DNA of 64,000 nt from Turneriella sp. Lineage in GTDB: Bacteria; Spirochaetota; Leptospiria; Turneriellales; Turneriellaceae. The stretch spans positions 62,001-126,000 of the forward strand of contig JABARV010000015.1 in assembly GCA_019186965.1 (NCBI GenBank), in the 5' to 3' direction. Each line of letters opens with the position of its first letter. Positions within the stretch are counted from its first letter, which is position 1. Below are positions 17,333 through 25,324 of the stretch, piece by piece. The translations under genes were made by a program, and so were the position numbers. The notes beneath the pieces are model-generated. The model had not been told where the DNA came from. It saw only the letters and a list, made by a program, of their open reading frames with translations, and searched no databases.

Positions 17333-18487
17333 TTAGTTTTCTACTTTGGGCATTTTACGCAAAAACGTTGGGATGTCGTACGCAGCCGCTTGTACCGATG
17401 CATCGACGCGGGGAAAATCCAACCCTTGCTGTGTGGGGGAGCGGTAGACAGAATCGTCGGTTCCTGTTTTGGGTAAAATTTGCGGGCGGAATGGCTGCTG
17501 TGCTTGTTGGGGTTTTGTGTCCATAGAGTCTTTACGGCGGTATCCTGTAGCAATTACCGTAATAGAAACATGGTTGTCTTTTGTTTCGTCCTCGGTAAAC
17601 CCCACGATAATAACTGCGTCTTTAGCGACTTGCTCGTGGATTTGTTTTTGTATTTCATGGTATTCGTAAAGGGCAAAATCCGATCCACCAACAACGTTGA
17701 TGAGAACCGCTTGCGCTCCATCAATGGTTTTACCGTTTAAAAGCGGATGGTGTATTGCGCTTTGGAGCGCTTCTGCCACGCGATTTTCTCCTGTGCCTTC
17801 GCCAAGGCCAATAACCGCGTCGCCGTTTTGCCCCATGACTGTGCGTACGTCTGCAAAGTCAACGTTTACAAAACCTGTGGAGTTGATAATATTGCTAATG
17901 CCTCGGACAGCGCGGTAAAGCATGTCGTCGATAAGTTTGTATGCCGCGCCCACCGAAGTTTTTTTATCAATTACTTTAAATATCGCTTCGTTGGGAATGG
18001 TAATGAGCGTATCGACTTTATCGCGCAAATTTGCTTGGCCTTGGCGTGCGTAGTTCATCCGCTTTTCGCCTTCGACAAGAAAGGGCAAAGTTACAACGCC
18101 AACGGTGAGCGCTTTAAGCTCACGAGCAACATCTGCAACAACGGGGGCTGCACCCGTACCGGTTCCCCCGCCCATGCCAGCGGTTATAAAAACCATATCC
18201 GCACCCTTTAAGACGTTCATAATTTTTTCTCTGTCTTCAAGAGCCGCCTGTGCGCCTATATCGGGAATTCCTCCCGCTCCCATACCCCGTGTTAGCTTTG
18301 CGCCTAAAGCGACTTTTATAGGCGCATGCGAACGTTCGAGCACTTGTTCGTCTGTATTCATCGCAATAAGCTCGACGCCCTCAAGGTTCATAGTGACCAT
18401 ACGTTCGATGGCGTTCATCCCGCCGCCGCCGACACCAACGACTTTAATTGTCGCAGGCGATTTTTTCTTTTCTTCAAATGCTAGCAT
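17333..18487 (-). CDS. ftsZ: Cell division protein FtsZ
   Basis: Tubulin-like GTPase forming the Z-ring. The nucleotide-binding opening VVGVGGGGMNAI, the tubulin signature GGGTGTG (residues 106-112) and the T7-loop region NVDFADVRTVM are intact. A roughly 60-residue linker leads to the conserved C-terminal peptide DIPTFLRK that binds FtsA and other anchors. The 384-aa length is typical. RBS AAGAGG precedes the ATG at good spacing. It follows ftsA by 30 bp in the ftsQ-ftsA-ftsZ order. Confidence 0.97.
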   Translation of the reverse strand: MLAFEEKKKSPATIKVVGVGGGGMNAIERMVTMNLEGVELIAMNTDEQVLERSHAPIKVALGAKLTRGMGAGGIPDIGAQAALEDREKIMNVLKGADMVFITAGMGGGTGTGAAPVVADVARELKALTVGVVTLPFLVEGEKRMNYARQGQANLRDKVDTLITIPNEAIFKVIDKKTSVGAAYKLIDDMLYRAVRGISNIINSTGFVNVDFADVRTVMGQNGDAVIGLGEGTGENRVAEALQSAIHHPLLNGKTIDGAQAVLINVVGGSDFALYEYHEIQKQIHEQVAKDAVIIVGFTEDETKDNHVSITVIATGYRRKDSMDTKPQQAQQPFRPQILPKTGTDDSVYRSPTQQGLDFPRVDASVQAAAYDIPTFLRKMPKVEN

Positions 18488-18517
18488 GTTACCTCTTTCT
18501 ATCCATCCAAAAACATT

Positions 18518-19756
18518 CTACAAATTTTTTTGTAGCCAACTTTTCATTTTACCAAAAAGGTTGCCTTTATTTTTTTGTGTAATCGCCTCTCCATAACGCG
18601 CTTGGTACAAAAGTAACCCCGTTGCTGTACTAAAGAGAGGTGATGCAACCTTGTCGGCAATTCCCAACAAGCCCTTTGGATACGATACAGACGCGCCCAA
18701 CCCCAAAACTTCTTCGGCTAACCCGACAAGTCCTTCCAGTTGTGCCGCGCCACCGGTAAAAATGATGCCACCTGCTAAAATATTTTTTCTTCCTGAACGT
18801 AAAAGTTCGTGGTCAATAAGTTCCAACATTTCGCGCATACGCGCTTCGATAATAAGCGCCATGTCACGGCGGGGTATTTGCCGAGGAGCACGTTCCCCAA
18901 CAGAGGGTACTTCGATCATTTCCATGGGATCTACATCTGCGGCGCGAGCAGTGCCTTTACGTTTTTTAAGGAGCTCTGCCGCGTCGATAGGGGTTTTAAG
19001 CCCAATCGAGAGATCCTGAGTCACGTGCTGGCCGCCTAAACAAATTGTGGCGGAGTATTCAACGCCACCGTCGACGTAGATAATTAAATCGATAACCCCA
19101 GAGCCAATATCGCAAACGGCAACGCCTAAATCTTTCTCGCCTTCGGAAAGAAGCGCTTGGCTTGATGCAAGCGCAGAGAGTACCTTGTTCGAAACGCGTA
19201 CTCCAGCTTGCTCAACAGCTTTTTCTGTATTTTGGAGTTGGGTAATAGGGGCGGTGACGATGTGTACTTGCGCATCTAAACGGATGCCTACCATCCCCAA
19301 AGGATCGCGTATTCCAGGTTGGTTATCAACCTTGAATTCACGCGAGAGTACGTGCAAAATTTCTTGGTCTGCAGGGATGCGTATGTTTTGTGCTGTGTCG
19401 ATGACGCGGAAGACATCCGCGTGTGTGATGATACGGTCGCGGCCGGTTATTGTAACCATTCCGGTTGCATTGTCACCACGCACATTTTTTCCAGAGATGT
19501 TGATGACTACTTCGTCGATTTCAACTGCAGACATAAGCTCGGCTTCTTCGATTGCTTCTTGTATGTTTTTTACTGTTTGTTCAATATTTGCAACCGAACC
19601 CGATTTTACGCCACGGGATTCTACGACACCAAGCCCAATAACTTCTACTTCGTCGATAGAGACGACCCTTGCGACAATGGCGACCGTCTTTGAAGAGCCT
19701 AAATCTAATGCGGCAATTAGCCGTCCAACGCCAATGGGAGCGTCGTCGTAGCTCAT
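18518..19756 (-). CDS. ftsA: Cell division protein FtsA
   Basis: Actin-like ATPase that tethers FtsZ to the membrane and recruits later division proteins. The phosphate-1 motif ALDLGSSKTVAIV opens the protein, the SHS2 insertion carries the EIDEVVINISG region, and the later phosphate and adenosine motifs are AVCDIGSGVIDL and GGIIFTGGAAQLEG. The C-terminal amphipathic helix GKMKSWLQKNL is the expected membrane-targeting sequence. At 412 aa it has standard length. It overlaps ftsQ by 4 bp. Confidence 0.96.
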   Translation of the reverse strand: MSYDDAPIGVGRLIAALDLGSSKTVAIVARVVSIDEVEVIGLGVVESRGVKSGSVANIEQTVKNIQEAIEEAELMSAVEIDEVVINISGKNVRGDNATGMVTITGRDRIITHADVFRVIDTAQNIRIPADQEILHVLSREFKVDNQPGIRDPLGMVGIRLDAQVHIVTAPITQLQNTEKAVEQAGVRVSNKVLSALASSQALLSEGEKDLGVAVCDIGSGVIDLIIYVDGGVEYSATICLGGQHVTQDLSIGLKTPIDAAELLKKRKGTARAADVDPMEMIEVPSVGERAPRQIPRRDMALIIEARMREMLELIDHELLRSGRKNILAGGIIFTGGAAQLEGLVGLAEEVLGLGASVSYPKGLLGIADKVASPLFSTATGLLLYQARYGEAITQKNKGNLFGKMKSWLQKNL

Positions 19757-20574
19757 GAATCGGCCTCGGTTTTAAGATGAATATTTTTCATTTCGCGTAT
19801 AATAGCGCTATTTTCCTGTAAATCAACCAAAGTGACAGAACGCGGCAGCTTTGTCTCAAGGTACGCGTAGACCGCCCAAAGGCGGCGCAGCGTCTCTTCT
19901 GAAAAGCGCCCTTCGTATGTAACGCAGGAGCGCACACCCGCCGAATAGATACGGTAATGCCATAGGCTAATACCGTTGTCTTTGTTTCGGTCGGTGGGAT
20001 TGGAAATCGCCTTTGAATTTTTTTTCAAGGGACGAATTTCAATCTCTGCGAAACGCTGCCAAAGGAAACCATATTTCCCGTGCGTTTCTTTCCAGAGCCG
20101 TATTATGTCACTTCTTGGAGACTCCAATGATTCGTTGCGAAAAGTCAAGTAGAAAATAACTTTATCGGGGGTAAAGTCTGCGGGGAGTGTTGCGATGTTT
20201 TCTACGATAGTTAGTCCCGAACCGTCTTTTTCGGCAATCCCGTCCTGTTCGTTTTGTAGGTATGCGGTAACGCGTTCACTAACTGAAATGTTGATTTTTT
20301 TTCCCGGCATTACGCTAACTTTTGCCGTAGCAATACGGGGATTAAGAAGAAGCGTATCACGGATTTCGTCGGCGCTTACCCCATCTTTTGCCGCTTTTAA
20401 TAAATATCCGACAACATCGTGGATTTCTTTGTCGCTGATAACCGAGTTTCCTTCGACGCTTATTTGCCAACCGTCGCCACCGGCATGGCGTTTCACAAAA
20501 AACCAGGTAGTGAGTACTGCACCAAGAGTAATGAGGAGAACGCCTAAGATGAGAACTTTTTGTCGTGCAGGCAT
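19753..20574 (-). CDS. ftsQ: Cell division protein FtsQ/DivIB
   Basis: Bitopic division protein. A single membrane span (about residues 8-26) after a short cytoplasmic tail is followed by a POTRA domain beginning ISVEGNSVISDKEIHDVVG and then a beta domain. The family is weakly conserved, so the call rests on architecture, length (273 aa) and its position directly in front of ftsA, overlapping it by 4 bp. It starts one base behind the permease gene. Confidence 0.88.
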   Translation of the reverse strand: MPARQKVLILGVLLITLGAVLTTWFFVKRHAGGDGWQISVEGNSVISDKEIHDVVGYLLKAAKDGVSADEIRDTLLLNPRIATAKVSVMPGKKINISVSERVTAYLQNEQDGIAEKDGSGLTIVENIATLPADFTPDKVIFYLTFRNESLESPRSDIIRLWKETHGKYGFLWQRFAEIEIRPLKKNSKAISNPTDRNKDNGISLWHYRIYSAGVRSCVTYEGRFSEETLRRLWAVYAYLETKLPRSVTLVDLQENSAIIREMKNIHLKTEADS

Positions 20575-20575
20575 T

Positions 20576-21718
20576 TTATTTAATTTTATTTATTTGTGTT
20601 TCTTGAGTTTCTTTTTGGTATTCGTTGGATGGTAAAGGAGTGTTTTGTCCCGAATAGTTGACATTCCATTCGCTAACTAACTCCCAAATTGTCACAAACA
20701 TAGTCACAATAAAAGGACCGAGGATTAATCCTTTGATACCAAATGCATTGAGTCCGCCAACAATCGCTAAGAAAAGAAACAAAGGGTGTAGATTTAAATC
20801 ACGGTCGAGTATCATAGGCTTAAGTAAATTTTCTAAAAGAAAATATGCGAGGGTAGAAGAGGCTCCCATTACAAACGCGCTTGTGTGAAGGCCTTGCGAA
20901 TACAAGTATACCGCCGCAGGAAACCACACAACTGCAGTGCCGATAACGGGTATCAACGCAAAAGGAACGGCAATTGCTCCCCACAAAAGTGGAGTAGAGA
21001 TACCGAATAGCCAAAAAATAAAACCGATTACAGTGCCTTGCAAAATCGAGACGATGAGGTTACCTTTAACGACGGTATCAAAAATTTTAACCATACGATC
21101 GCCGATGTGTTTTTCAAATTTATCGGGAAAGGGTAGGCTGCGGTAAACAGCTTGGCCAATGTGATCAACACTACGGAATAAAAAAAACAGTATAAAGAGG
21201 GCAAATGTAAAATCAACAAAGAATTTAACGCTGGTGAGTATCCATTGCCAACCTTGTTTAATTGTTTCAAATTGGTTTGAGAGGATTACGTTAAAAAATT
21301 TTGTGCGGTATGCCGCCAAATCTTCGAGGCGTAGGTTTAGCTTGTCTTGAATCCATATATTGTTTTGGTATATTTCGTTAATTTTTTCGGGAGTAAACCA
21401 TGCTTTTGTAATATCCACCGCGTGCCGCGCTTCGCCGACAAGCGCAAACACAAGCAGCGTTGCGGGAATAATTAAAATTAAAACAACCAAGAATGTAGAT
21501 ATGATTGCTGCAAAATTTCGTCTACCCTTAAGTTGTTTTAGAAGCCAGCGGTGTGGTTTCCGAAACAAAATAAAAAGTATGCCCGAAATAAAAAATGCGT
21601 AGATATAACTGTAATAGACAAATATAACAAGCGTTAATAGCGAAAGAAAAACAGCAAAAAAAGCAAAAGGTAAAAAACGCGAAAAATCAAGAAAGCTATA
21701 ACTGCGGTCAAGTTTCAT
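20576..21718 (-). CDS. AI-2E family (PerM/TqsA-like) membrane permease
   Basis: A 380-aa inner-membrane protein with the AI-2E layout: two N-terminal spans, one more before a long amphipathic stretch (about residues 100-190), then a block of C-terminal spans with LLENLLKPMILDRDLNLHPL and AFGIKGLILGPFIV, typical of the family. Members transport autoinducers or small solutes; the substrate here is unknown. The frame extends upstream, but ATG at 21718 is chosen because it carries AGGA at good spacing and lies just after the stop of the preceding lipoprotein gene. Confidence 0.88.
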   Translation of the reverse strand: MKLDRSYSFLDFSRFLPFAFFAVFLSLLTLVIFVYYSYIYAFFISGILFILFRKPHRWLLKQLKGRRNFAAIISTFLVVLILIIPATLLVFALVGEARHAVDITKAWFTPEKINEIYQNNIWIQDKLNLRLEDLAAYRTKFFNVILSNQFETIKQGWQWILTSVKFFVDFTFALFILFFLFRSVDHIGQAVYRSLPFPDKFEKHIGDRMVKIFDTVVKGNLIVSILQGTVIGFIFWLFGISTPLLWGAIAVPFALIPVIGTAVVWFPAAVYLYSQGLHTSAFVMGASSTLAYFLLENLLKPMILDRDLNLHPLFLFLAIVGGLNAFGIKGLILGPFIVTMFVTIWELVSEWNVNYSGQNTPLPSNEYQKETQETQINKIK

Positions 21719-21725
21719 GGTTGTC

Positions 21726-22217
21726 CTATTTTTTAAGCGACGAATAATTAACCTCGGAGCGTCCAATGCGGATAAGATAGTTTTCCGCATAGGGTAATTT
21801 TTGGATATCTATCGAGAAAACTTCTTTTTTTGAATCTTTCTCGCGTTCTGCCTGCAAGAGAGCGCCATTTTCCTCTTCTAAACGGGCAAGGTTGCTAAAT
21901 TTGTTTTTTGAAAGCACACTTTCATAATAGCGGATAATTTCTTTTAAAGGGTGGTTGCTCTTTTGTAAAAAATTATTTTCGACACTGTAGTAGTTCGCAT
22001 GTGGATATACGAGATCAAGATTTTTCAAAAAAACAGGAGCTTGGTTTTCTGTGGTTTGTTGTAGTTCGCCTGTTGCAGAAAGAGGTATGTGCGAAGCGCT
22101 ATTTTCTTTTTTGCATCCAAACACAAGGGTGAAAAAAAGAATAAGTATGCATTTATAAACCGTTGAATACGCACTAAGAGCAAAAATATTGTGTACGGTA
22201 AAAATACGCCTAAGCAT
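21726..22217 (-). CDS. Small lipoprotein of unknown function
   Basis: About 163 aa if started at the ATG at 22217. A hydrophobic segment CILILFFTLVFGC ends in a lipobox-like LVFGC, so it is probably a lipoprotein with Cys at about residue 35. The mature part contains LVYPHANYYSVEN and HPLKEIIRYYESVLSKN, a pattern seen in small lipoproteins that assess repeats of the form helix-YYxxxLxxxxW. It has no recognised enzyme motif. It is the first gene of the ftsQAZ run, 7 bp upstream of the permease gene, and is divergent from gdhA; the shared gap of about 110 bp should hold both promoters. Confidence 0.7.
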   Translation of the reverse strand: MLRRIFTVHNIFALSAYSTVYKCILILFFTLVFGCKKENSASHIPLSATGELQQTTENQAPVFLKNLDLVYPHANYYSVENNFLQKSNHPLKEIIRYYESVLSKNKFSNLARLEEENGALLQAEREKDSKKEVFSIDIQKLPYAENYLIRIGRSEVNYSSLKK

Positions 22218-22327
22218 GGCGCGACATAATAGTTTAGTCGGGCGCGTACAGCGTAAAATGTTTTGCATTTGACCCGATGTTTCAAACTCGAATTTTTACC
22301 GGCCTTATCCAAGGCTTAGTACGGCAA

Positions 22328-23671
22328 ATGAAGCTACCCAGTAGAGAAGAGTTTTTAAACCGTATCGCTAAACGCGATCCCGACCAAAGCGAATTTTTGC
22401 AGGCGGTGCGTGAAGTAACGGCGAGCATTTGGCCTTTTTTAGAACGCCATCCGCGTTACGCACAGCTTGGCCTTTTAGAACGCCTTGTCGAACCCGAACG
22501 CGCTATCCAATTTAGGGTGTCGTGGAGCGATGATAAGGGGGATGTACAAGTTAACCGTGCGTTTCGCGTGCAGCATAGCTCTGCAATTGGCCCCTTCAAA
22601 GGAGGGATGCGTTTCCATCCGTCGGTTAACCTTTCAATTCTTAAATTTCTTGCATTTGAACAAACTTTTAAAAATGCGCTTACAACCCTTCCCATGGGTG
22701 GTGCAAAAGGTGGTTCGGATTTTGATCCCAAAGGTAAAAGCGAAGGGGAGATAATGCGCTTTTGCCAAGCGCTCATGCTCGAGCTTTACCGCCACCTTGG
22801 TGCGGATACCGACGTTCCCGCTGGAGATATCGGCGTTGGCGCCCGTGAAGTAGGGTACATGGCGGGTATGATGAAAAAACTTAAAAATGACGCGTCGTGT
22901 GTTTTTACAGGTAAAGGGCTTAGCTATGGCGGCAGCCTTATCCGTCCCGAGGCGACGGGGTTTGGTACCGTATATTTTGTTGAAGAGATGCTACAGGAGG
23001 CTAAACGTGAAACCCACGGGGCGCGTGTTTTAATCTCGGGTTCAGGTAATGTTGCGCAATACGCTGCAATCAAGTCACGCGAACTTGGGGGAAAGGTGCT
23101 TACGTTTAGCGATTCTGATGGCACTCTATATGCACGCGATGGTTTTGACGACGAGGGGATAGAAGCTGTTATGGAGCTTAAAAATACCCGCCGAGGGAGG
23201 CTGGTTGAGTTGGGGGACGATCCGCGTTTCGAGTATTTATCGGGTAAACGCCCTTGGCACATTTCGGGAGAAATTGCGCTTCCGTGTGCGACACAAAACG
23301 AGTTAAACGAAACCGATGCACGAAATCTTGTTGAAAACGGTGTTATCTGTGTTGCCGAAGGAGCAAATATGCCGTCTACCCTCGAAGCAATTGAAATTTT
23401 TGAAAACTCAAAGACGCTTTTTGCCCCCGGAAAGGCGTCCAATGCTGGTGGAGTGGCGACGTCGGGTCTTGAAATGACACAAAACTCGATGCGTGTATCG
23501 TGGACACAGGATGAAGTTGATAAACGCCTCCACCAAATTATGAAAGACATCCACAAAAACTGTGTCCTCCATGGTAAAAAACGCGATGGAAGCATTAGCT
23601 ATGTCGATGGAGCCAACATTAGCGGCTTTGCGAAAGTTGCGGATGCAATGCTCGGGCAGGGAGTTTTTTGA
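22328..23671 (+). CDS. gdhA: NADP-type glutamate dehydrogenase
   Basis: Reductive amination of 2-oxoglutarate to glutamate. The 447-aa length equals that of the E. coli hexameric enzyme and the sequence is strikingly close to it throughout (VEPERAIQFRVSW, GPFKGGMRFHPSVNLSILKF, LPMGGAKGGSDFDPKGKS, DVPAGDIGVGAREVGYMAGM, SGSGNVAQYA). The catalytic lysine is in LPMGGAKGG. The frame is open 51 bases further, but ATG at 22328 matches the start of homologues. Such closeness to proteobacterial GdhA may reflect transfer, though the protein is highly conserved anyway. Confidence 0.96.
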   Translation: MKLPSREEFLNRIAKRDPDQSEFLQAVREVTASIWPFLERHPRYAQLGLLERLVEPERAIQFRVSWSDDKGDVQVNRAFRVQHSSAIGPFKGGMRFHPSVNLSILKFLAFEQTFKNALTTLPMGGAKGGSDFDPKGKSEGEIMRFCQALMLELYRHLGADTDVPAGDIGVGAREVGYMAGMMKKLKNDASCVFTGKGLSYGGSLIRPEATGFGTVYFVEEMLQEAKRETHGARVLISGSGNVAQYAAIKSRELGGKVLTFSDSDGTLYARDGFDDEGIEAVMELKNTRRGRLVELGDDPRFEYLSGKRPWHISGEIALPCATQNELNETDARNLVENGVICVAEGANMPSTLEAIEIFENSKTLFAPGKASNAGGVATSGLEMTQNSMRVSWTQDEVDKRLHQIMKDIHKNCVLHGKKRDGSISYVDGANISGFAKVADAMLGQGVF

Positions 23672-23753
23672 CATAAATTGGGAATCTGTTTGACACTACA
23701 AACTTAGATAAAACCTTGATTTAGATTTAGTTTAAATTAGAAAGGAGACTATT

Positions 23754-24374
23754 ATGTTTAAATTACCTGAGTTACCGTATGGAAAAACGGGTTTAACGCC
23801 CTTCTTAAAAGAGGAGCAAATGTCGTTCCATTACGAAAAACACCATAAAGCGTATATTGATAATCTTAATAAGGCCATCGAGACCGATGCACAACTTAAA
23901 GGCAAGTCTCTTGAAGCAATTGTGCAAAGTTCCTCTGGCGGAATTTTTAACAACGCCGCACAGGCTTGGAACCATACCTTTTACTGGCTGGGCATGGCGC
24001 CTACAGGAAAAGGAGGCGCGGCATCTGCAGAATTAGCAGAGGCAATTAAGCGCGACTTCGGAAGTATAGACGAACTTAAGGCAAAATTCGTCGATGGTGG
24101 AGTAAAAACGTTTGGTTCGGGCTGGATTTGGTTGTGTACCGACAGCGCTGGCAAGTTAACGCTCGTTTCAACATCGAATGCTGCAGTTCCTTTTACCAAC
24201 AATGGGCCTGCGCCAATTCTTGTTGCAGATGTTTGGGAGCACGCATACTACGTGGATTACCGTAACGCCCGTGCAAAATACCTCGAAGAATTTTGGGCGC
24301 ACGTAAATTGGGGCTTTGTTAGCGAAAATTACGCTTCCAAAAAGGTGCGTGATTTAACAAAAGTAATGTCGTAG
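23754..24374 (+). CDS. sodB: Iron superoxide dismutase
   Basis: Detoxifies superoxide in the cytoplasm. Metal ligands are His26 (FHYEKHH), His74 (AWNHTFYW) and the DVWEHAYY Asp and His; Tyr34 is the second-shell tyrosine. Gln70 in NNAAQAWNH is at the position typical of Fe enzymes (Mn enzymes place it in the C-terminal half). The 206-aa length is standard and no signal peptide is present. AAAGGAGA precedes the ATG. Two TTGACA boxes lie upstream (23668-23673 and 23690-23695). A strong terminator follows. Confidence 0.96.
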   Translation: MFKLPELPYGKTGLTPFLKEEQMSFHYEKHHKAYIDNLNKAIETDAQLKGKSLEAIVQSSSGGIFNNAAQAWNHTFYWLGMAPTGKGGAASAELAEAIKRDFGSIDELKAKFVDGGVKTFGSGWIWLCTDSAGKLTLVSTSNAAVPFTNNGPAPILVADVWEHAYYVDYRNARAKYLEEFWAHVNWGFVSENYASKKVRDLTKVMS

Positions 24375-24403
24375 CCTAAGTAAAGCAGGTTATAGCATTT
24401 TCT

Positions 24404-24439
24404 AAACAAAAAACCGCGCAAGAGTGCGGTTTTTTGTTT
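24404..24439 (+). terminator. Rho-independent terminator after sodB
   Basis: A 14-bp stem AAACAAAAAACCGC / GCGGTTTTTTGTTT (404-417 with 426-439) closes an 8-nt loop and carries the T-run within its 3' arm. It lies 29 bp behind the sodB stop and is close to symmetric, so it could stop transcription on both strands. Confidence 0.9.
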
Positions 24440-24494
24440 TAGAGAAGTGCCCTTTACTTGACTTAATGAGTCGTTTTAGAACGATTGTGGGGAG

Positions 24495-24854
24495 ATGTTA
24501 GAGAAAAATAAGGGGCTCAGCTATACAATAGAAGACGAGGCAGAATGGAGTATTGTTCACCTTGTTGGCGATTTGAACATGTTTTCAGCTCCCGATTTAC
24601 GCGCCGCATTGGTTAAAAAATTTGAAGCGGGAACTAAAAACTTTATCTTCGATTTAACGGATTTATCTTTTGTAGATTCTTCAGGAATAGGCATTTTAGT
24701 AAGCTTTGTTTCGCTTACCAAACGAACCGAAGGGGCAAAAGTGATTCTGTGTGGACTTAATCCACAAATTCGCAATATTTTTGAAGTAACGCGCCTTATG
24801 TCTGTTTTTGTTGTAGTCGATACCTTGGATGACGCTAAGGCAGCAATGGCATAG
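24495..24854 (+). CDS. STAS-domain anti-sigma factor antagonist
   Basis: A 119-aa single STAS domain. LVGDLNMFSAPDLRAALVKK is the first helix region, and FVDSSGIGILV (residues 59-69) contains the canonical phospho-acceptor Ser63, in the complete DSSG form that the other STAS protein in the window lacks. A purine-rich GGGGAG immediately precedes the ATG at unusually short spacing. It is followed at 29 bp by a small helical protein that may be its functional partner. It is a likely substrate of a SpoIIE-type phosphatase such as that at 9508-11166. Confidence 0.92.
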   Translation: MLEKNKGLSYTIEDEAEWSIVHLVGDLNMFSAPDLRAALVKKFEAGTKNFIFDLTDLSFVDSSGIGILVSFVSLTKRTEGAKVILCGLNPQIRNIFEVTRLMSVFVVVDTLDDAKAAMA

Positions 24855-24883
24855 AACACGTGCAAATTACTTTTTTTACTTTT

Positions 24884-25225
24884 ATGGAAGAAGCACTTAA
24901 AAAAGCACTCCAAACGGGCGTACAAACCCTTATATCGGTAACAGAGGAGGTTAGGCACGCTCTATCTGTTCTCGACCGCGACATACAAAATTTTGGAAAA
25001 GAAATTATTCCACCACACCCAAGCCAGGATGTAGGCACGAAACTAACATTTTTTGTCGAAAAGTCAATTTCAGCAATCCGCGAGTATGAAGAACGCGCTA
25101 CAAAAGTTAGCCAAAAGATACAAAAATACCTTGAAGAACTTGAACCAACGACGGGAGCAAGCATTCGCGAACTTTCGGAAAAACTTGGGCTTTTAGCCAA
25201 AGAGATGTCTAAAGAGAAACTATAG
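24884..25225 (+). CDS. Small helical (phasin-like) protein of unknown function
   Basis: 113 aa from the ATG at 24884; a GTG at 24860 in frame is an alternative start. The sequence is almost entirely helical with two amphipathic coiled-coil-like stretches (ALKKALQTGVQTLISVTEEV and AIREYEERATKVSQKIQKYL) separated by a proline-containing linker IIPPHPSQDVG. The pattern of an LKKALxxGVxxxxxVTEEV opening resembles phasin/PHA-granule-associated proteins, but this is a resemblance only. It has no signal peptide. It follows the STAS gene closely, suggesting co-transcription. Confidence 0.65.
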   Translation: MEEALKKALQTGVQTLISVTEEVRHALSVLDRDIQNFGKEIIPPHPSQDVGTKLTFFVEKSISAIREYEERATKVSQKIQKYLEELEPTTGASIRELSEKLGLLAKEMSKEKL

Positions 25226-25324
25226 CAACGCACCCGTACCTTAATAAAGTCACCTTCAATAAAAAGCCTACAAAAATTTATAAATTTCGTCGATATTTAC
25301 CCATAAAGAGGCGTCTAAGTAAGT

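Noticed and set aside
22924-23595. 223-aa minus-strand frame opposite gdhA
   Set aside because: Antisense shadow of a highly conserved glutamate dehydrogenase.
23668-23710. Fur/PerR operator in front of sodB
   Set aside because: Two TTGACA boxes are seen, but no convincing palindromic Fur or PerR box and no good -10 at standard spacing.
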